Shown: positions 35,641-45,600 of the stretch, piece after piece | Layout: every line of letters starts with the position of its first letter | How positions within the stretch are numbered: the stretch's first letter is position 1 | Origin: an uncultured Prevotellaceae bacterium | Lineage (GTDB): Bacteria > Bacteroidota > Bacteroidia > Bacteroidales > Bacteroidaceae | Direction of reading: 5' to 3' | Assembly (NCBI GenBank): GCA_902801375.1 | Contig: CADCIB010000009.1 | Span: 1-64,000 of the forward strand | DNA length: 64,000 bases | Position numbers and translations under genes: made by a program | Notes under the pieces: model-generated | What the model was told of the DNA's origin: nothing | The model's input: only the letters and a program-made list of their open reading frames with translations | Database searches by the model: none

Positions 35641-35905
35641 TCTAACTATTCCTCCCCCTACAGGGGGAGATAGAGGGGGTCGCATATTCCCTACAGTGAC
35701 TTATTCGTTCCGCGCTCAGTTCCAGCTTTTCCTCCCCCTACAGGGGGAGATAGAAGGGGGCATTGACGGGGTGTTGAGTAATTACTCCTTCTGTTTCTCT
35801 GTCTATATGTTCTTTTGTTACTTTGTCTATATGTTCTTTTGTTACTTTGTCTATATGTTTCTTCAGTTTCTCTGTCTAAATATCTCACGTTGATACTCTG
35901 TCTAT
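35640..35905. repeat. palindromic elements plus GACAGAGTAA-type array ending at the rluA stop
   Basis: Two CTCCCCCT-AC-AGGGGGAG elements (near 35660 and 35740) are followed by GTCTAT-headed units at 35801, 35825, 35849, 35874 and 35900 (24-26 bp apart). Read on the minus strand these are (T)AGACA(G/A)AG(T/A)A units, and the first one contains the TAG stop codon (35902-35904) of the pseudouridine synthase gene. Confidence 0.85.
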
Positions 35906-36798
35906 TTAAACAGAGCCCTGAAGGCTGCGGGCACAGGCGTTTCGAACTCCAGTTGCTCGTGTGTCCGCGGATGGACGAAGCAAAGCAGGAATGCATGCAG
36001 GCACAGGCGCCCGATGGGGTTGTCGCCATTCCCATATTTAGTATCTCCGCAGACTGGGTGTCCCAAGTCGGCAGCATGTACACGAATCTGGTTTTTCCTA
36101 CCCGTCTCCAGTTTGAACTCCACCAGAGAATGCTCCGTCGTGCGGTCGAGCGTAAAGAAATGCGTCACAGCATATTTCCCGCCGTTGTCCACAGGAGACG
36201 AGTAAGTGTAGTAAGCCGCATTGTCTTTCAGCCAACTCGACACCGTCCCTTCATCCTGTTCCATCTCTCCTGAGAGAACCGCGATGTAGCGCCGGTCGTA
36301 GACCGTCTCGTGCCAGCTGCGCTCCAGCATCTGTTCCGTCTCCATGTCCTTAGCATAGATCAGCAACCCGCTGGTGTCGCGGTCCAGGCGATGCACCACA
36401 TGGGCCGTGCAGGCTTGCCGCGTCTTGCGGAAATAGTCGTCGAGCACCGCTTTCACATTCAGCGACTTATGGCCTGCCGCCATCGACAGGATGCCCACAT
36501 TCTTCTCCACCACCACCAGCCACTTGTCCTCGTAGACCAATTTGACATAGCGGTTTCTGAGCAGCAGGTTATTTCGCTTTGTGCGACTCACGTCAACCCT
36601 CATACCTGGTTCCAACGCGAAGTCAAACTGCGTCACCGTCTTGCCGTCGACACGGATGCCGCGTCCCTGCAGCGTCTGTTTCACCTTGTTACGGCTCTGC
36701 CCCTTCACGTTCTCCAGCAGGAACGCGAGCAACTCCTGAGGCCGCTCCACCGTGTAGCGGTCCCACTCCCCTTGCTGCGATAACATCTCTTTCTTCAT
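35902..36798 (-). CDS. RluA-family pseudouridine synthase
   Basis: 298 residues. N-terminal S4 RNA-binding domain (about 20-85, KVKQTLQGRGIRVDGKTV), then the RluA catalytic domain with HRLDRDTSGLLI (about 137-148), where the Asp is the nucleophile. HPVCGDTKYG and LCLHAFLL near the end are also typical. Converts uridine to pseudouridine in rRNA or tRNA; which site cannot be told. The promoter at 36806-36836 places the transcription start at or next to the ATG. Confidence 0.93.
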   Translation of the reverse strand: MKKEMLSQQGEWDRYTVERPQELLAFLLENVKGQSRNKVKQTLQGRGIRVDGKTVTQFDFALEPGMRVDVSRTKRNNLLLRNRYVKLVYEDKWLVVVEKNVGILSMAAGHKSLNVKAVLDDYFRKTRQACTAHVVHRLDRDTSGLLIYAKDMETEQMLERSWHETVYDRRYIAVLSGEMEQDEGTVSSWLKDNAAYYTYSSPVDNGGKYAVTHFFTLDRTTEHSLVEFKLETGRKNQIRVHAADLGHPVCGDTKYGNGDNPIGRLCLHAFLLCFVHPRTHEQLEFETPVPAAFRALFK

Positions 36799-36805
36799 TT
36801 GGCTG

Positions 36806-36836
36806 CAAAGTTACGAAAAGTCGAGCGCAAAACAAA
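36806..36836 (-). promoter_or_regulatory. promoter of the pseudouridine synthase gene
   Basis: Minus-strand TTTG (36833-36836), 19-bp spacer, TAACTTTG (36806-36813). The start codon is at 36798, only 7 nt past the box, so the transcript may be leaderless. A second TAACTTTG lies at 36877-36884. Confidence 0.75.
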
Positions 36837-36994
36837 AGAATTCATTCTTTTTTTTGCTGAGACGGAGTAACTTATCCAAAGTTACGAAAAATGGTTGTAA
36901 AGAACAACGGATTTTGGAAGATTAACGCAATTCGGCCTGTAATAAAGGCAAGACGGGGAAGAACGGGGAAATTCAAATTTGGACTAAAAGCAAA

Positions 36995-37230
36995 TTAGGG
37001 AGGATTGGTGAAGGAGTTAGGTTGCCAAATCGTAACCCAGAAATTGGACTCCTGTAGTGTTCGTCTGCTTACTTTCAGAATCTCAGCCACCTCTCTGTCT
37101 GTCAGGTATCGCTCACCGTCAAGTAAAGGGCGATAGTTGCCTGTGACATTCTTGTACACTGCAAGCACCTCTTTCATACTCTCCAGCACTCGTTTGACAC
37201 CAGATTATGAGGCATTATCAGTTCGTTCAT
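36995..37230 (-). pseudogene. second HTH gene, frameshifted and truncated
   Basis: The start at 37230 overlaps the stop of the HTH gene upstream by ATGA. Translation begins MNELIMPHNLVSNE but hits a stop after 18 residues. Another frame then continues with RVLESMKEVLAVY and a helix-turn-helix segment, YLTDREVAEILKVSRRTLQE, typical of the second of paired excisionase-like proteins in Bacteroidales mobile elements. The expected C-terminal wing after TLQE is replaced by unrelated residues ending SFTNPP. So both ends are damaged. The break coincides with the left 19-bp direct repeat (37020-37038). Confidence 0.65.
37020..37038 (+). repeat. left copy of a 19-bp direct repeat
   Basis: ggttgccaaatcgtaaccc; the right copy at 39505-39523 differs at two positions. 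The pair encloses the HTH genes, the 414-residue protein gene and the KilA-N remnant. Confidence 0.5.
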
Positions 37231-37502
37231 ATACCACCTCCCTTCCACGCCTCCTTCCTTTTGTCCTCAACAAGTGGAATGATACGCTCAACGTCCTCTG
37301 GCTTGTAATAGACCTTATGCTCGATTTGAGAATAAGCTAACGTTCCGTTTTGACGGAGCGTCTGCAACGTTCGTGGACTGATGTTCAGTATCTGACACAC
37401 GTCCTGGTTGTCGAGCCATTCGCCATGCCGTTTGTCTGTCCCTCTACCAGCCATTGCCTTCATTTGTAAGACGAAGCTATTAAAGCTTTCGTCTTTTATC
37501 AC
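37227..37502 (-). CDS. helix-turn-helix (excisionase/MerR-like) DNA-binding protein
   Basis: 91 residues. HTH_17-type domain in the middle: EWLDNQDVCQILNISPRTLQ (about residues 28-47), followed by the wing TLAYSQIEHKVYYKPEDVER. Such proteins come in pairs in Bacteroidales integrative elements, where they act in excision or regulation. The partner gene overlaps its stop by 4 nt but is broken, so this is probably a leftover of a mobile element. Divergent from the 414-residue gene; the 89-bp gap carries that gene's promoter. Confidence 0.75.
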   Translation of the reverse strand: MIKDESFNSFVLQMKAMAGRGTDKRHGEWLDNQDVCQILNISPRTLQTLRQNGTLAYSQIEHKVYYKPEDVERIIPLVEDKRKEAWKGGGI

Positions 37503-37521
37503 CTAAAATACGCCAAATAGT

Positions 37522-37552
37522 TTTGCTACTTCATAAAAAATCCCTATCTTTG
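37522..37552 (+). promoter_or_regulatory. promoter of the 414-residue protein gene
   Basis: TTTG (37522-37525), 19-bp spacer, TATCTTTG (37545-37552). Start near 37558, leader about 34 nt. It rules out an upstream in-frame ATG at 37523. Confidence 0.75.
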
Positions 37553-37591
37553 CTCATTAATTCGGTATGTGACAAACGAAACAACAGATTT

Positions 37592-38836
37592 ATGGCAATT
37601 GAAGTATCATTTACGGGGCAGATAAAGAGTCGTAAAAAACTGGTAGATAATATTACCAAGTTATCTAAGCATAGTTCTTTTGAGATTATTATTGACGATG
37701 AGGGAGATATCTCCTTAACTCTTTGTCCTACGGGTGAGATTACCTTTCATGTCGTTGAAGGCGGATTACTGCGCAAGACAAAGGTTGAGGGCTACTTTCA
37801 AAGTACGCCAGCAGGTCCTGGATTTCATAAGGCAGCAGTCGATTTTATCGATGCTCTTGATTTGGGGAGTCTCGTCTATGAAGATGATTCGGAATATGCT
37901 AACGACCGCGACTTCACAAAACTATGTAATAATCATTTTTATCGATGGCTGGAGAGGCTTGTTGAGCTTGCTTGTCAAAAAATGGATGAAGGTAATGAAA
38001 ACCCTCTATTTGTTTGTTGGCAGACAAATCAGTATATACCAGATGTCTGTGGAGCGAAAATAGTTGCTCCTACAAGTTTGTGGGACATCAAGTTCATGAA
38101 CCAGTTGATACATGACAGAGGTATTGAGGCTTTCGCTGATCGTTTTTTTGTATGGCCCCATGAACAACAGGATGCAACTTTCTATAGGAATTGCGCTATG
38201 AAAGAACTTTGGGAAGATTGCTACTATGTGTCATCAGAAAGAAGTGAAAGTGATGCTAATCTCAATAGGTCGATTATCGATAATCTTGAAAAGGCTTATG
38301 GGCTAAATCCAATGCTGCCAATTCCTTATGATAACTATTGTGAAGTTTGCCACTTGGACGGCAGATCACCCATTATACCTTCGACTGCCGTTAGCATGAA
38401 TGACGGTTATAAACCAGGCTATCGTAAGGGAATGGTCAAGGAAACTATCGATAGATTGACTATAATAATACCTGGGTCATATCAACGACATCTCGAATTC
38501 AACGATGATGACTGGCCGATAACAATTTGGTGTGACGAAAGTACAGATAGCCCAGTGTGGAGACTTACCATATTTGAGTTGGAGAAAGAAATTGGCAAGC
38601 CCAAACTGGAAGGTAATCAATATGACTATTACGAAGAGTTTGATATTGAAGGTGGTAACGGCGTATTGGCCTTACAACAATGTCAAGAAGACGGTGACGA
38701 TTTTTATATGGTTATCTGTCAGATAGCCTCAGGAACATCACTTCATCTGATAACGGTATCCTATAAGAAGCTAAAGGAGTTTGACCAGATTAGAAGTCTA
38801 TTATTACTCATAACCTGTCAAAAACAAGAGGGTTAA
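37592..38836 (+). CDS. unrecognised cytosolic protein in an accessory island
   Basis: 414 residues from the ATG at 37592 (MAIEVSFTGQIKSRKKLV), chosen because the promoter lies between it and the earlier ATG. Soluble, no signal peptide, no membrane helix. N-terminal beta-rich part (about 1-80), a middle part with CNNHFYRWLERLVELACQKM and a CWQTNQYIPDVCG segment, and a C-terminal part rich in Asp/Glu (ITIWCDESTDSPVW, YDYYEEFDIEGGNG). I do not recognise the family. AT-richer than the core genes around it. It lies between decayed mobile-element genes, so recent acquisition is likely; a defence or immunity role is only a possibility. Confidence 0.75.
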   Translation: MAIEVSFTGQIKSRKKLVDNITKLSKHSSFEIIIDDEGDISLTLCPTGEITFHVVEGGLLRKTKVEGYFQSTPAGPGFHKAAVDFIDALDLGSLVYEDDSEYANDRDFTKLCNNHFYRWLERLVELACQKMDEGNENPLFVCWQTNQYIPDVCGAKIVAPTSLWDIKFMNQLIHDRGIEAFADRFFVWPHEQQDATFYRNCAMKELWEDCYYVSSERSESDANLNRSIIDNLEKAYGLNPMLPIPYDNYCEVCHLDGRSPIIPSTAVSMNDGYKPGYRKGMVKETIDRLTIIIPGSYQRHLEFNDDDWPITIWCDESTDSPVWRLTIFELEKEIGKPKLEGNQYDYYEEFDIEGGNGVLALQQCQEDGDDFYMVICQIASGTSLHLITVSYKKLKEFDQIRSLLLLITCQKQEG

Positions 38837-38845
38837 TGTTTGTTT

Positions 38846-39433
38846 TTACTTTAGCAGATTCCTGCCCTCATTCCCTTCCAACACCTGCATTTGCTGGATA
38901 GCAATCTGATTGAGTTTTATAAGCCTTTCGCCTTGTGGTACTCCATCGTTGATAAGCACAGCATTTATGTTCTCCATATTCGAGAGGCATATCAGCTCAT
39001 TGATAGTTGCGTAGTCACGGATGTTGCCTTTCAAGTCTGGATTGGCTTCGCGCCATTGTTTGGCAGTCATTCCAAACATAGCCACATTCAGCACGTCGGC
39101 TTCCTCGGCATAGATGATGCTTGCCTGCGCAGCGGTAATTTCTGCTGGAATCAAATGGCTCTTAATGGCATCGGTATGAATATGGTAGTTAATCTTGGAT
39201 AGTTCTCTTTTTGCTGTCCAGCCCAACATCTTTTGTTCTTCTGCTTTCAGACGCTGGTATTCTTTGACCAGTAGCAGTTGGAATTTCGGGCTTATCCACA
39301 TGCCAAAGTGGTAGGCAATATCGCGATGGGCATAAGTGCCACCATAGCGACCCGCTTTAGAAAAGATACCAATGGCACCTGTCTTTTCTATCCATGTTTT
39401 TACTGACAGAACAAAGTTATTGCTACCCGCCAT
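38846..39433 (-). pseudogene. KilA-N domain protein, 5'-truncated
   Basis: 195 residues from the first ATG. AGSNNFVLSVKTWIEKTGAIG and GGTYAHRDIAYHFGMWIS are the second half of a KilA-N DNA-binding domain, followed by the usual C-terminal region (AEEADVLNVAMFGMTAKQWR, DLKGNIRDYATINELICLSN). Family members are normally about 270-290 residues. The missing N-terminal part can be followed about 15 codons further upstream in frame (PNFNCTEFGTF, up to about 39475) and then stops. KilA-N proteins are phage-derived and often regulatory. A TAACTTTG box lies at 39580-39587 on the minus strand. Confidence 0.7.
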
Positions 39434-39504
39434 ATTTCTAAATGTACCGAATTCGGTACAATTAAAATTAGGGTCAGTTTATAGCAAAATGTGGAATTGA
39501 GTAC

Positions 39505-39523
39505 GGTTTCCAATTCGTAACCC
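39505..39523 (+). repeat. right copy of the 19-bp direct repeat
   Basis: ggtttccaattcgtaaccc, 17 of 19 identical to 37020-37038, same orientation, 2.5 kb apart, upstream of the broken 5' end of the KilA-N gene. Confidence 0.5.
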
Positions 39524-39590
39524 GCTTTTTCTTCAGTTCCCCAGACTGCCTTTATATAAAGAAATCCTGCATATTCTTCCAAAGTTACGA

Positions 39591-39628
39591 AAAAACTCCT
39601 CCCGCTTGGAGGGCGGGAGGAGGAGTTA
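39591..39628 (-). terminator. terminator of the 3240-residue protein gene
   Basis: CTCCTCCCGCC and GCGGGAGGAG arms form a strong hairpin; on the minus strand it is followed by TTTTTTC. It lies 26 bp past the stop. Confidence 0.85.
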
Positions 39629-39653
39629 AAGATGGTGTTGCGACGGATTGTGC

Positions 39654-42600
39654 TTATCCCTTCACAATACGCTTCACAACCGGTTGTCCAGTGCTCAGCA
39701 CCACTTTCACGAAGTAGATGCCATTTGCACAGTTGGAGAGGTTGATGAGGTTCTCATGTCCGAGCGGAGCCTCGATGCTCATGACGAGCTGTCCTGCAGT
39801 GTCGATGATGAGAATCTGCTTGATGTCGCGATCGCTGTCGACATGTACACTATTCTCAACGCGCTGCGGCCATACGTTGACTTCGCCGTCAAGATAAGCG
39901 ACACCCGTCACCTGGTCGGAGGCGTTGATGTGCACGACGTACGGGTTGAGCAGCGTGCCGATGATGGCATCGTTCACGTAGTCTAACCGCTCGTTCGACA
40001 GCATTGACTTGTTGTCGTTGCCCATCACCTTGAACATCAGCTTGCAACTGCTCTCGCCAGGAACGGTGAGGAAGGCATATCCAGAGTCGTCGGTCATTGC
40101 CGATGTGCGGCACTCGCTGCCAGCGAAGACGCCTAACTCGGTATTGACAGCCAACGATCCGTTGACGTAGAGCTGTGCGATGACGTTCATGTTACCAGGA
40201 TAGAGATGGTGGTCGATGGGATTGAAGTCGCCATTGGTCGATGCACGGTGCGGCATTCTCATGCCAGAGCCTGAGACAGCAGCCGTAGGATAGTGGAACG
40301 ACTTGGTGCCAGAGGCAAGACTGCGGTACATGTAACCCTCGCCGGGCACGAGTGCCGTGAGTGTTCCTGTCCATTCGTAGCCATCGTACATCGCGAAGTC
40401 GCGCTGACTCTTGATGACGTCGCCATCCTCAGCTTCGAGTTCTGCCAGAGCGTCGGCCAGTGAGATGACACGCGAACCGCTGTAGCCTATCCAGTTCCAG
40501 CCAGATGCGATGTCGATCTTCTCCTTGGTGACATCCACCTTGCTGCCGATGACCTTCAGGCGCTGTTCCTCATTCATCTTGGCCATGTACATCTCCTTAT
40601 TGTTCATGACGATGTTGTTGCCATACCACTTACCAGCACCATGAGCCATGAACAAGGTCTTGCTCTTGACAATGTCTGTCTGCTCAGCGATGTCAGCAAA
40701 GACAGTGGGTACGCTCATATCGTCGGACTTGACGTACATCGACATCCAGTTCCAACCGGCTGCCAGCAGCTGAGACTGTTCGAGACGGTCGACGGCTGTG
40801 AAGACCACAGGATCGGTGTTCTTACCGACTACCGAGTTGGAAGAGTAGTTCATGTTGACACTGGGACTCACCACTGCATAGGTGACACCCGTAGCAGCAT
40901 CGTAGGCCTTGAAGGTAATTTCCTTACCAGAATCCATCGCACCGCCGTAGACATTCAGCATGACGAAGTAGCTGTCGTAGCGGGCGTTGTACTTCGACTG
41001 TGCCACACCTCGGCATTCGTCGCCAATGAAGGCTGCCAGCTTGTCTTCAGCATCGTTGCTGGGTCCTGCGGGGAACATGATGGTACCCACGACATTCATC
41101 GAACCCTCGTAGTCGGCTGCGTTGACAAACCACTGCGGCTCCTCGCCGGTCACTCTCACGCTGATGGTGATGGGCGTCTCGATGCCGTTGTTGCCCTTCA
41201 GGTAGATGGTTTCCTCGTACTTGCCGACAGGTGTCGTCTCGCTGACGGTGAAGGTCACCTCGCTCTCACCAATCGGGTTCGTCGATCCATACTCAGGACT
41301 TGCCTGCAACCACGACGGCATGCCTGAGAGTGTCCACATCTGCTGTGCTCCACTCTTGTTGACGATCGTAGCCGTCATGCTCTCAGAGGTGTTCACTGGA
41401 ACTTCGATGCTCAATGCATCATCCTTCCAAGCCAGCTCGTTGCGGTTGACGAAGGCCGACCAGACAACAGGCATGGAGAAGTTGCCATTCTCGTCAGAAA
41501 CATCACGTACGGTGAAGTTGAGCGTACAGCCCTCGATGGCAGCAGGATCTTCGTCGATCTCGATGACCACTTTCGTGTCGGAAGCCACAAAGTTGAAGTT
41601 GACGTTCGTCTCCGTGGGTTTCGCGCGCAGGGCAGGAGCCTCATCGACATATGTGAGCGCCGACGCTGTGGACACTGCCTCATGGCCGCTGCCGCTGATG
41701 TCTTCGGCAGTTCCTACGGTCACCACCTGGTTGTAGTCGTCGAGTTGCTTCTTCTCGAACGGATAGTAGTAGACCAGACCGTCTTCGCTACCAGTCAGGC
41801 GCACCTTGCGGTTGGAGAGCAACTGGTCCGCATTAAGCGTAGCATCCCAGATGCGAATCTCGTCGACCTGACCCTTGAAGTAGCGGTCGTAAGAGTAGTC
41901 GGCTGCTTGTGCGGAGAAGGTCTTCCGACGGACACCCACGAGGATGTTATCGGTTGAGATGCTTCCCACATTCGAAGCGTTGGTGGTCAGTTTCCGCTCA
42001 CCGTCTACGTAGACGGCAGCAGCCCCCTGACGCAGCACGTTCAGTGCGATATGGTGCCAAGCGTTGTCGTTGAGTTTGCCGCTGCTGGTGGCCAGTGTGA
42101 CAGCAGGAGCGCCGTTGTTGGTGCCACCATCCGGCAGGTAAGCACCCTTACCGGTCAGTTGCAGCTGTCCTTGTTCATTCAGCCAGAGGCTCACCTCGCC
42201 AGCCTGTACAATCTGTGCCTCGCCTGTCTGATTCTCAGCACGCATCCACAGCTCAATGGCGTAGTCGTCGTTGTCTGAGTATGGTGAGTCAGAGGCTACG
42301 AGTTTCAGGTAGTTCTGATTGGTGAGGCTGATGGCCTTGTTCACATTGTTCAGATACCACGTCTCATCAGGCATCGTCATGTGACGGTTGCGAGCGTAGT
42401 CGCGAATGGTGGTTCCTTCACCCTCGTTCATCTTCCAGTAGCCGATGAGGTTGTGGGTCGATGGATTCTTCGTGACGAAGCGGTTAGCCAAAGCGGTCAC
42501 CATATCGTGAGCCTCGTCCCAAAGGAGGAGTTCGTGGATGGCACCCTTCTGGTTCTTACCCACTGCAAGCGGTCCACTGCCTTCGTATTTCACAACGTTT

Positions 42601-45600
42601 TGTGCGCTGAAGAGTGTGATGGTTTCAGCATCGCTGGCAACCGATGCGCTCAGTTGGCCATTCGAGAGATTATTGCGATAGCTCAGTGAAAGGAACACCC
42701 ACTTGTTCTTTGGTATGGACTTGTTGGAAGTATAGGTCTTGTTTCCAATGCCCACAACGAGTTTGCTGCTGGCATCAGTGCCTATCGTCAGTTTGTCGGC
42801 TCCCATACCGTGAGTGAGGATGGTACCTTTACTTGAGATGTTCAGCCACATGTCGGTAGAGAAGTCCTTTCCTGCGAGCATGATGTCTGCCTCGGTCTGT
42901 GCCGTAGTCTCAGTGTTCTGCATGCTGAGTGCAGTCTCATGGTCGATTTCAGATCCGTTGAGCACACCAGTCACCTTGAAGTTGGCTTCCTTCGTCAGGG
43001 CGCCCTTGATGATGGTCTCGTTGAAGGTGATGCTCAGGTCGTCGCCAATGTCGAGAATACCGTCGGACGGTTCCGGCTGTCCGAGCGGACGCGGACGCAT
43101 CATATCCTTCACCACTGCTATCTCATCGCTGTAGCGATAAACCTCGTCAGCACCGTATGTGCAGGCCGAGACGACGCGGAACAGGTAGTCGCCATCCGAG
43201 AAATTTTCCATGGGCAGCGTGTAGCTGACGCTGGAACCCGTAGAGGGCAGCATGTAGTTGTTGTCGGTCTTGTCCTTGCTGTTGAGCACATACTCACGAA
43301 GCAATGTCCAGTCGGTGCTTCCCTGCTTCTTATACTGTAAACGGAAAGCCTTCAGGTTTCTGTAGTTGCGGTCGAAGCCTGAGAATGTCAGGACGAGGTC
43401 GGTACCTGTATCCGTGTTGATGAGCGTGTTCGAAAGAGCGAGGTGAACATCAGATGACGACGGTACGAAGTGAGCCGAAATCTTAACGGTATCGGCAATC
43501 ACATCCCACGTGCTTGTCGGGTCGTACTGACACTGCGATGCGAGCACGAGTTCAATGTCCTCATAGTCGAGGATGCTGGTGTTCGTCTGCTTCAGCTGCA
43601 GCGCCTTCGTGACGGTCTGACCTGCCGGCACCTTGATGACGCGGCTGTCGGTCACAGGCTTGCCGTCGATCAAGAGATTAGCGCCATTGGGGTTCGTCTC
43701 GTCGTTGACGAGCAGGCGGTAGTAAACATCCTCGTCGATCTCCGATGCGTTGGAGAGACGCAGTGTGTAGTCGGCCGAGCCGCCAGTAGGCACATCGTTG
43801 ATGATGGGCACGTCGACATTGATCTGCGGCACCTCAATCTGCATGGTGGCCTCCATGATGGTCGTACCCGGCTGATAGTACTTGGTCACCACCTTTCCCT
43901 CGTACGGACAGCAGGTCTGTCCACCACGGGTTCGGAAGATGGGTCCGTAGGCATCGAATTGCAATACATCGACGGAGAGGGCATCGTCGTCGCCGTCCTC
44001 AGCAAGCGTATAGCTGAACGAGGTGGTGGTCGACGTTCCGTCTTCGTCCACCTCATGGCGTCCACCCATAGTCTCGTCCTCCATGGTGCATTCGATACCA
44101 AACTCGTTGATGGCGAATCCGAAGGTGTTCTCGGCTATGATACCTGCAGAGACGGTCCAATCCCACGTGTTGGTGACAGAGTTCTCGGTCTCCATAGTCG
44201 AAGTGATGGATGTACCTGAGTCGAACGACAAGTTGCGGTCGACGATGTACGTCTCGCGATCAGCAAAGGCCTCCACTTTCGCAGAGTCGTTCTGTGCAAG
44301 GTAGCGCACCCAGTTGTTAATCTGGCTGGTCACCCACTTCACAGAGTCTTCGAATATCACGTCAGGATCGGCACCCTTCGGACGGAAGGACTTGTAGGTG
44401 CCACTCTTGCCATAGTTCTTGTCGTCGGGCGAGAGCAGTGTGAGGTACACCATATGGTCGGTGTTGTTCACATACGAGTTGATGGCAGCCTGATTGGCCA
44501 CTGTGGTCAACAGATTCTTGCGGAGCAGTTCGAAGTTGGGGAAGAGCACGTTCTCAATGTAGTTCTGCGTATAGCTGAACATGGTCTCGAAGTCGACACC
44601 CGTAGAGATGATGTCCTCAAGTCCAAGATCCGCGGTGTTGCCGCCAGAAATGCGCTGGAATCCCAGATTGCGTGCCTTGCCGAAGATAATGTTCGTAGAT
44701 GTTCCAACGTAGACGTCACCCTGTGCACCCACATACTCAGGTGCTGCCGAAGTACTGATGGCACGAGTTGCCGTTGTGGTGGTGGTGCGAGTCCAGGAGT
44801 TCTCTCCCGACGACTCCATCTTGGCACCCACGGTGAGTTCATCCTTCGCGTCGGCCACGATGATGTTACCCACGCCTGGTGTACCCACGATGGTCTGTGT
44901 GGTGAGTCCGAACTTGTGGTTGAACTTCACGCCAAAGTTTTCTGTGAAGGTGTTTCCACGAACGCGCGATGTCGTTGTGCTGCTACCTGTAGTCCACTCA
45001 GCGAAGGAGTTTGTTCCGGGCGGGTCGCGCAGAATCATGAGCAGTTTGTCGGGACCTGCCGTGATGAAGTTGTTGCCTGTGGGCAGGTCGCCCAATACGA
45101 TACCAGTCAGACCCTTGCCGCCGTTCCAGTCGTAGAAGCGGTCGTTGATGTCGTAGGTCATGGTGATGGTACGAGTGAAAGGCTCTGCAATGTTAGGCAT
45201 ACCGGCCTTCCAGGTATACGTAGCACATCCGAGACTGTCGAGCTGCAGCTGGTTGGGTTTCAGATCTACGACCTCACCAGCCTTCACTGGCTTACCTTCC
45301 ACAGTGCCATCCTCGACATAGACGCTTTGGTCGGCCGAGAGGGCATTGTTGATGGTGACGACGAGATTAGCCAGCGGCACATCTTCCTCAACATTGGTGT
45401 CGACATTCTTGTAGTGTTCATAGCCCCTGAGCAAGAAGGTATAGTCATCTTCCTTGATGAAGAGCGGAGCGTCGTGGTATTTATAAGTCACAGTGCCATT
45501 GCTGACGCTATAGATGTCGTTGATGGTAAGGTCGCCCAAATCATCGGTGATCTTATAACTACTGATACCGAAGGAGCCATCAGTACGCCCATCCTGCGTC

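Noticed and set aside
37523-37591. Longer start for the 414-residue protein
   Set aside because: The consensus promoter (37522-37552) overlaps these codons, so they would not be in the mRNA.
39400-39582. A 60-codon TTG-started frame upstream of the KilA-N gene as a separate gene
   Set aside because: It overlaps the truncated KilA-N 5' end in another frame; only the KilA-N frame shows family similarity there.
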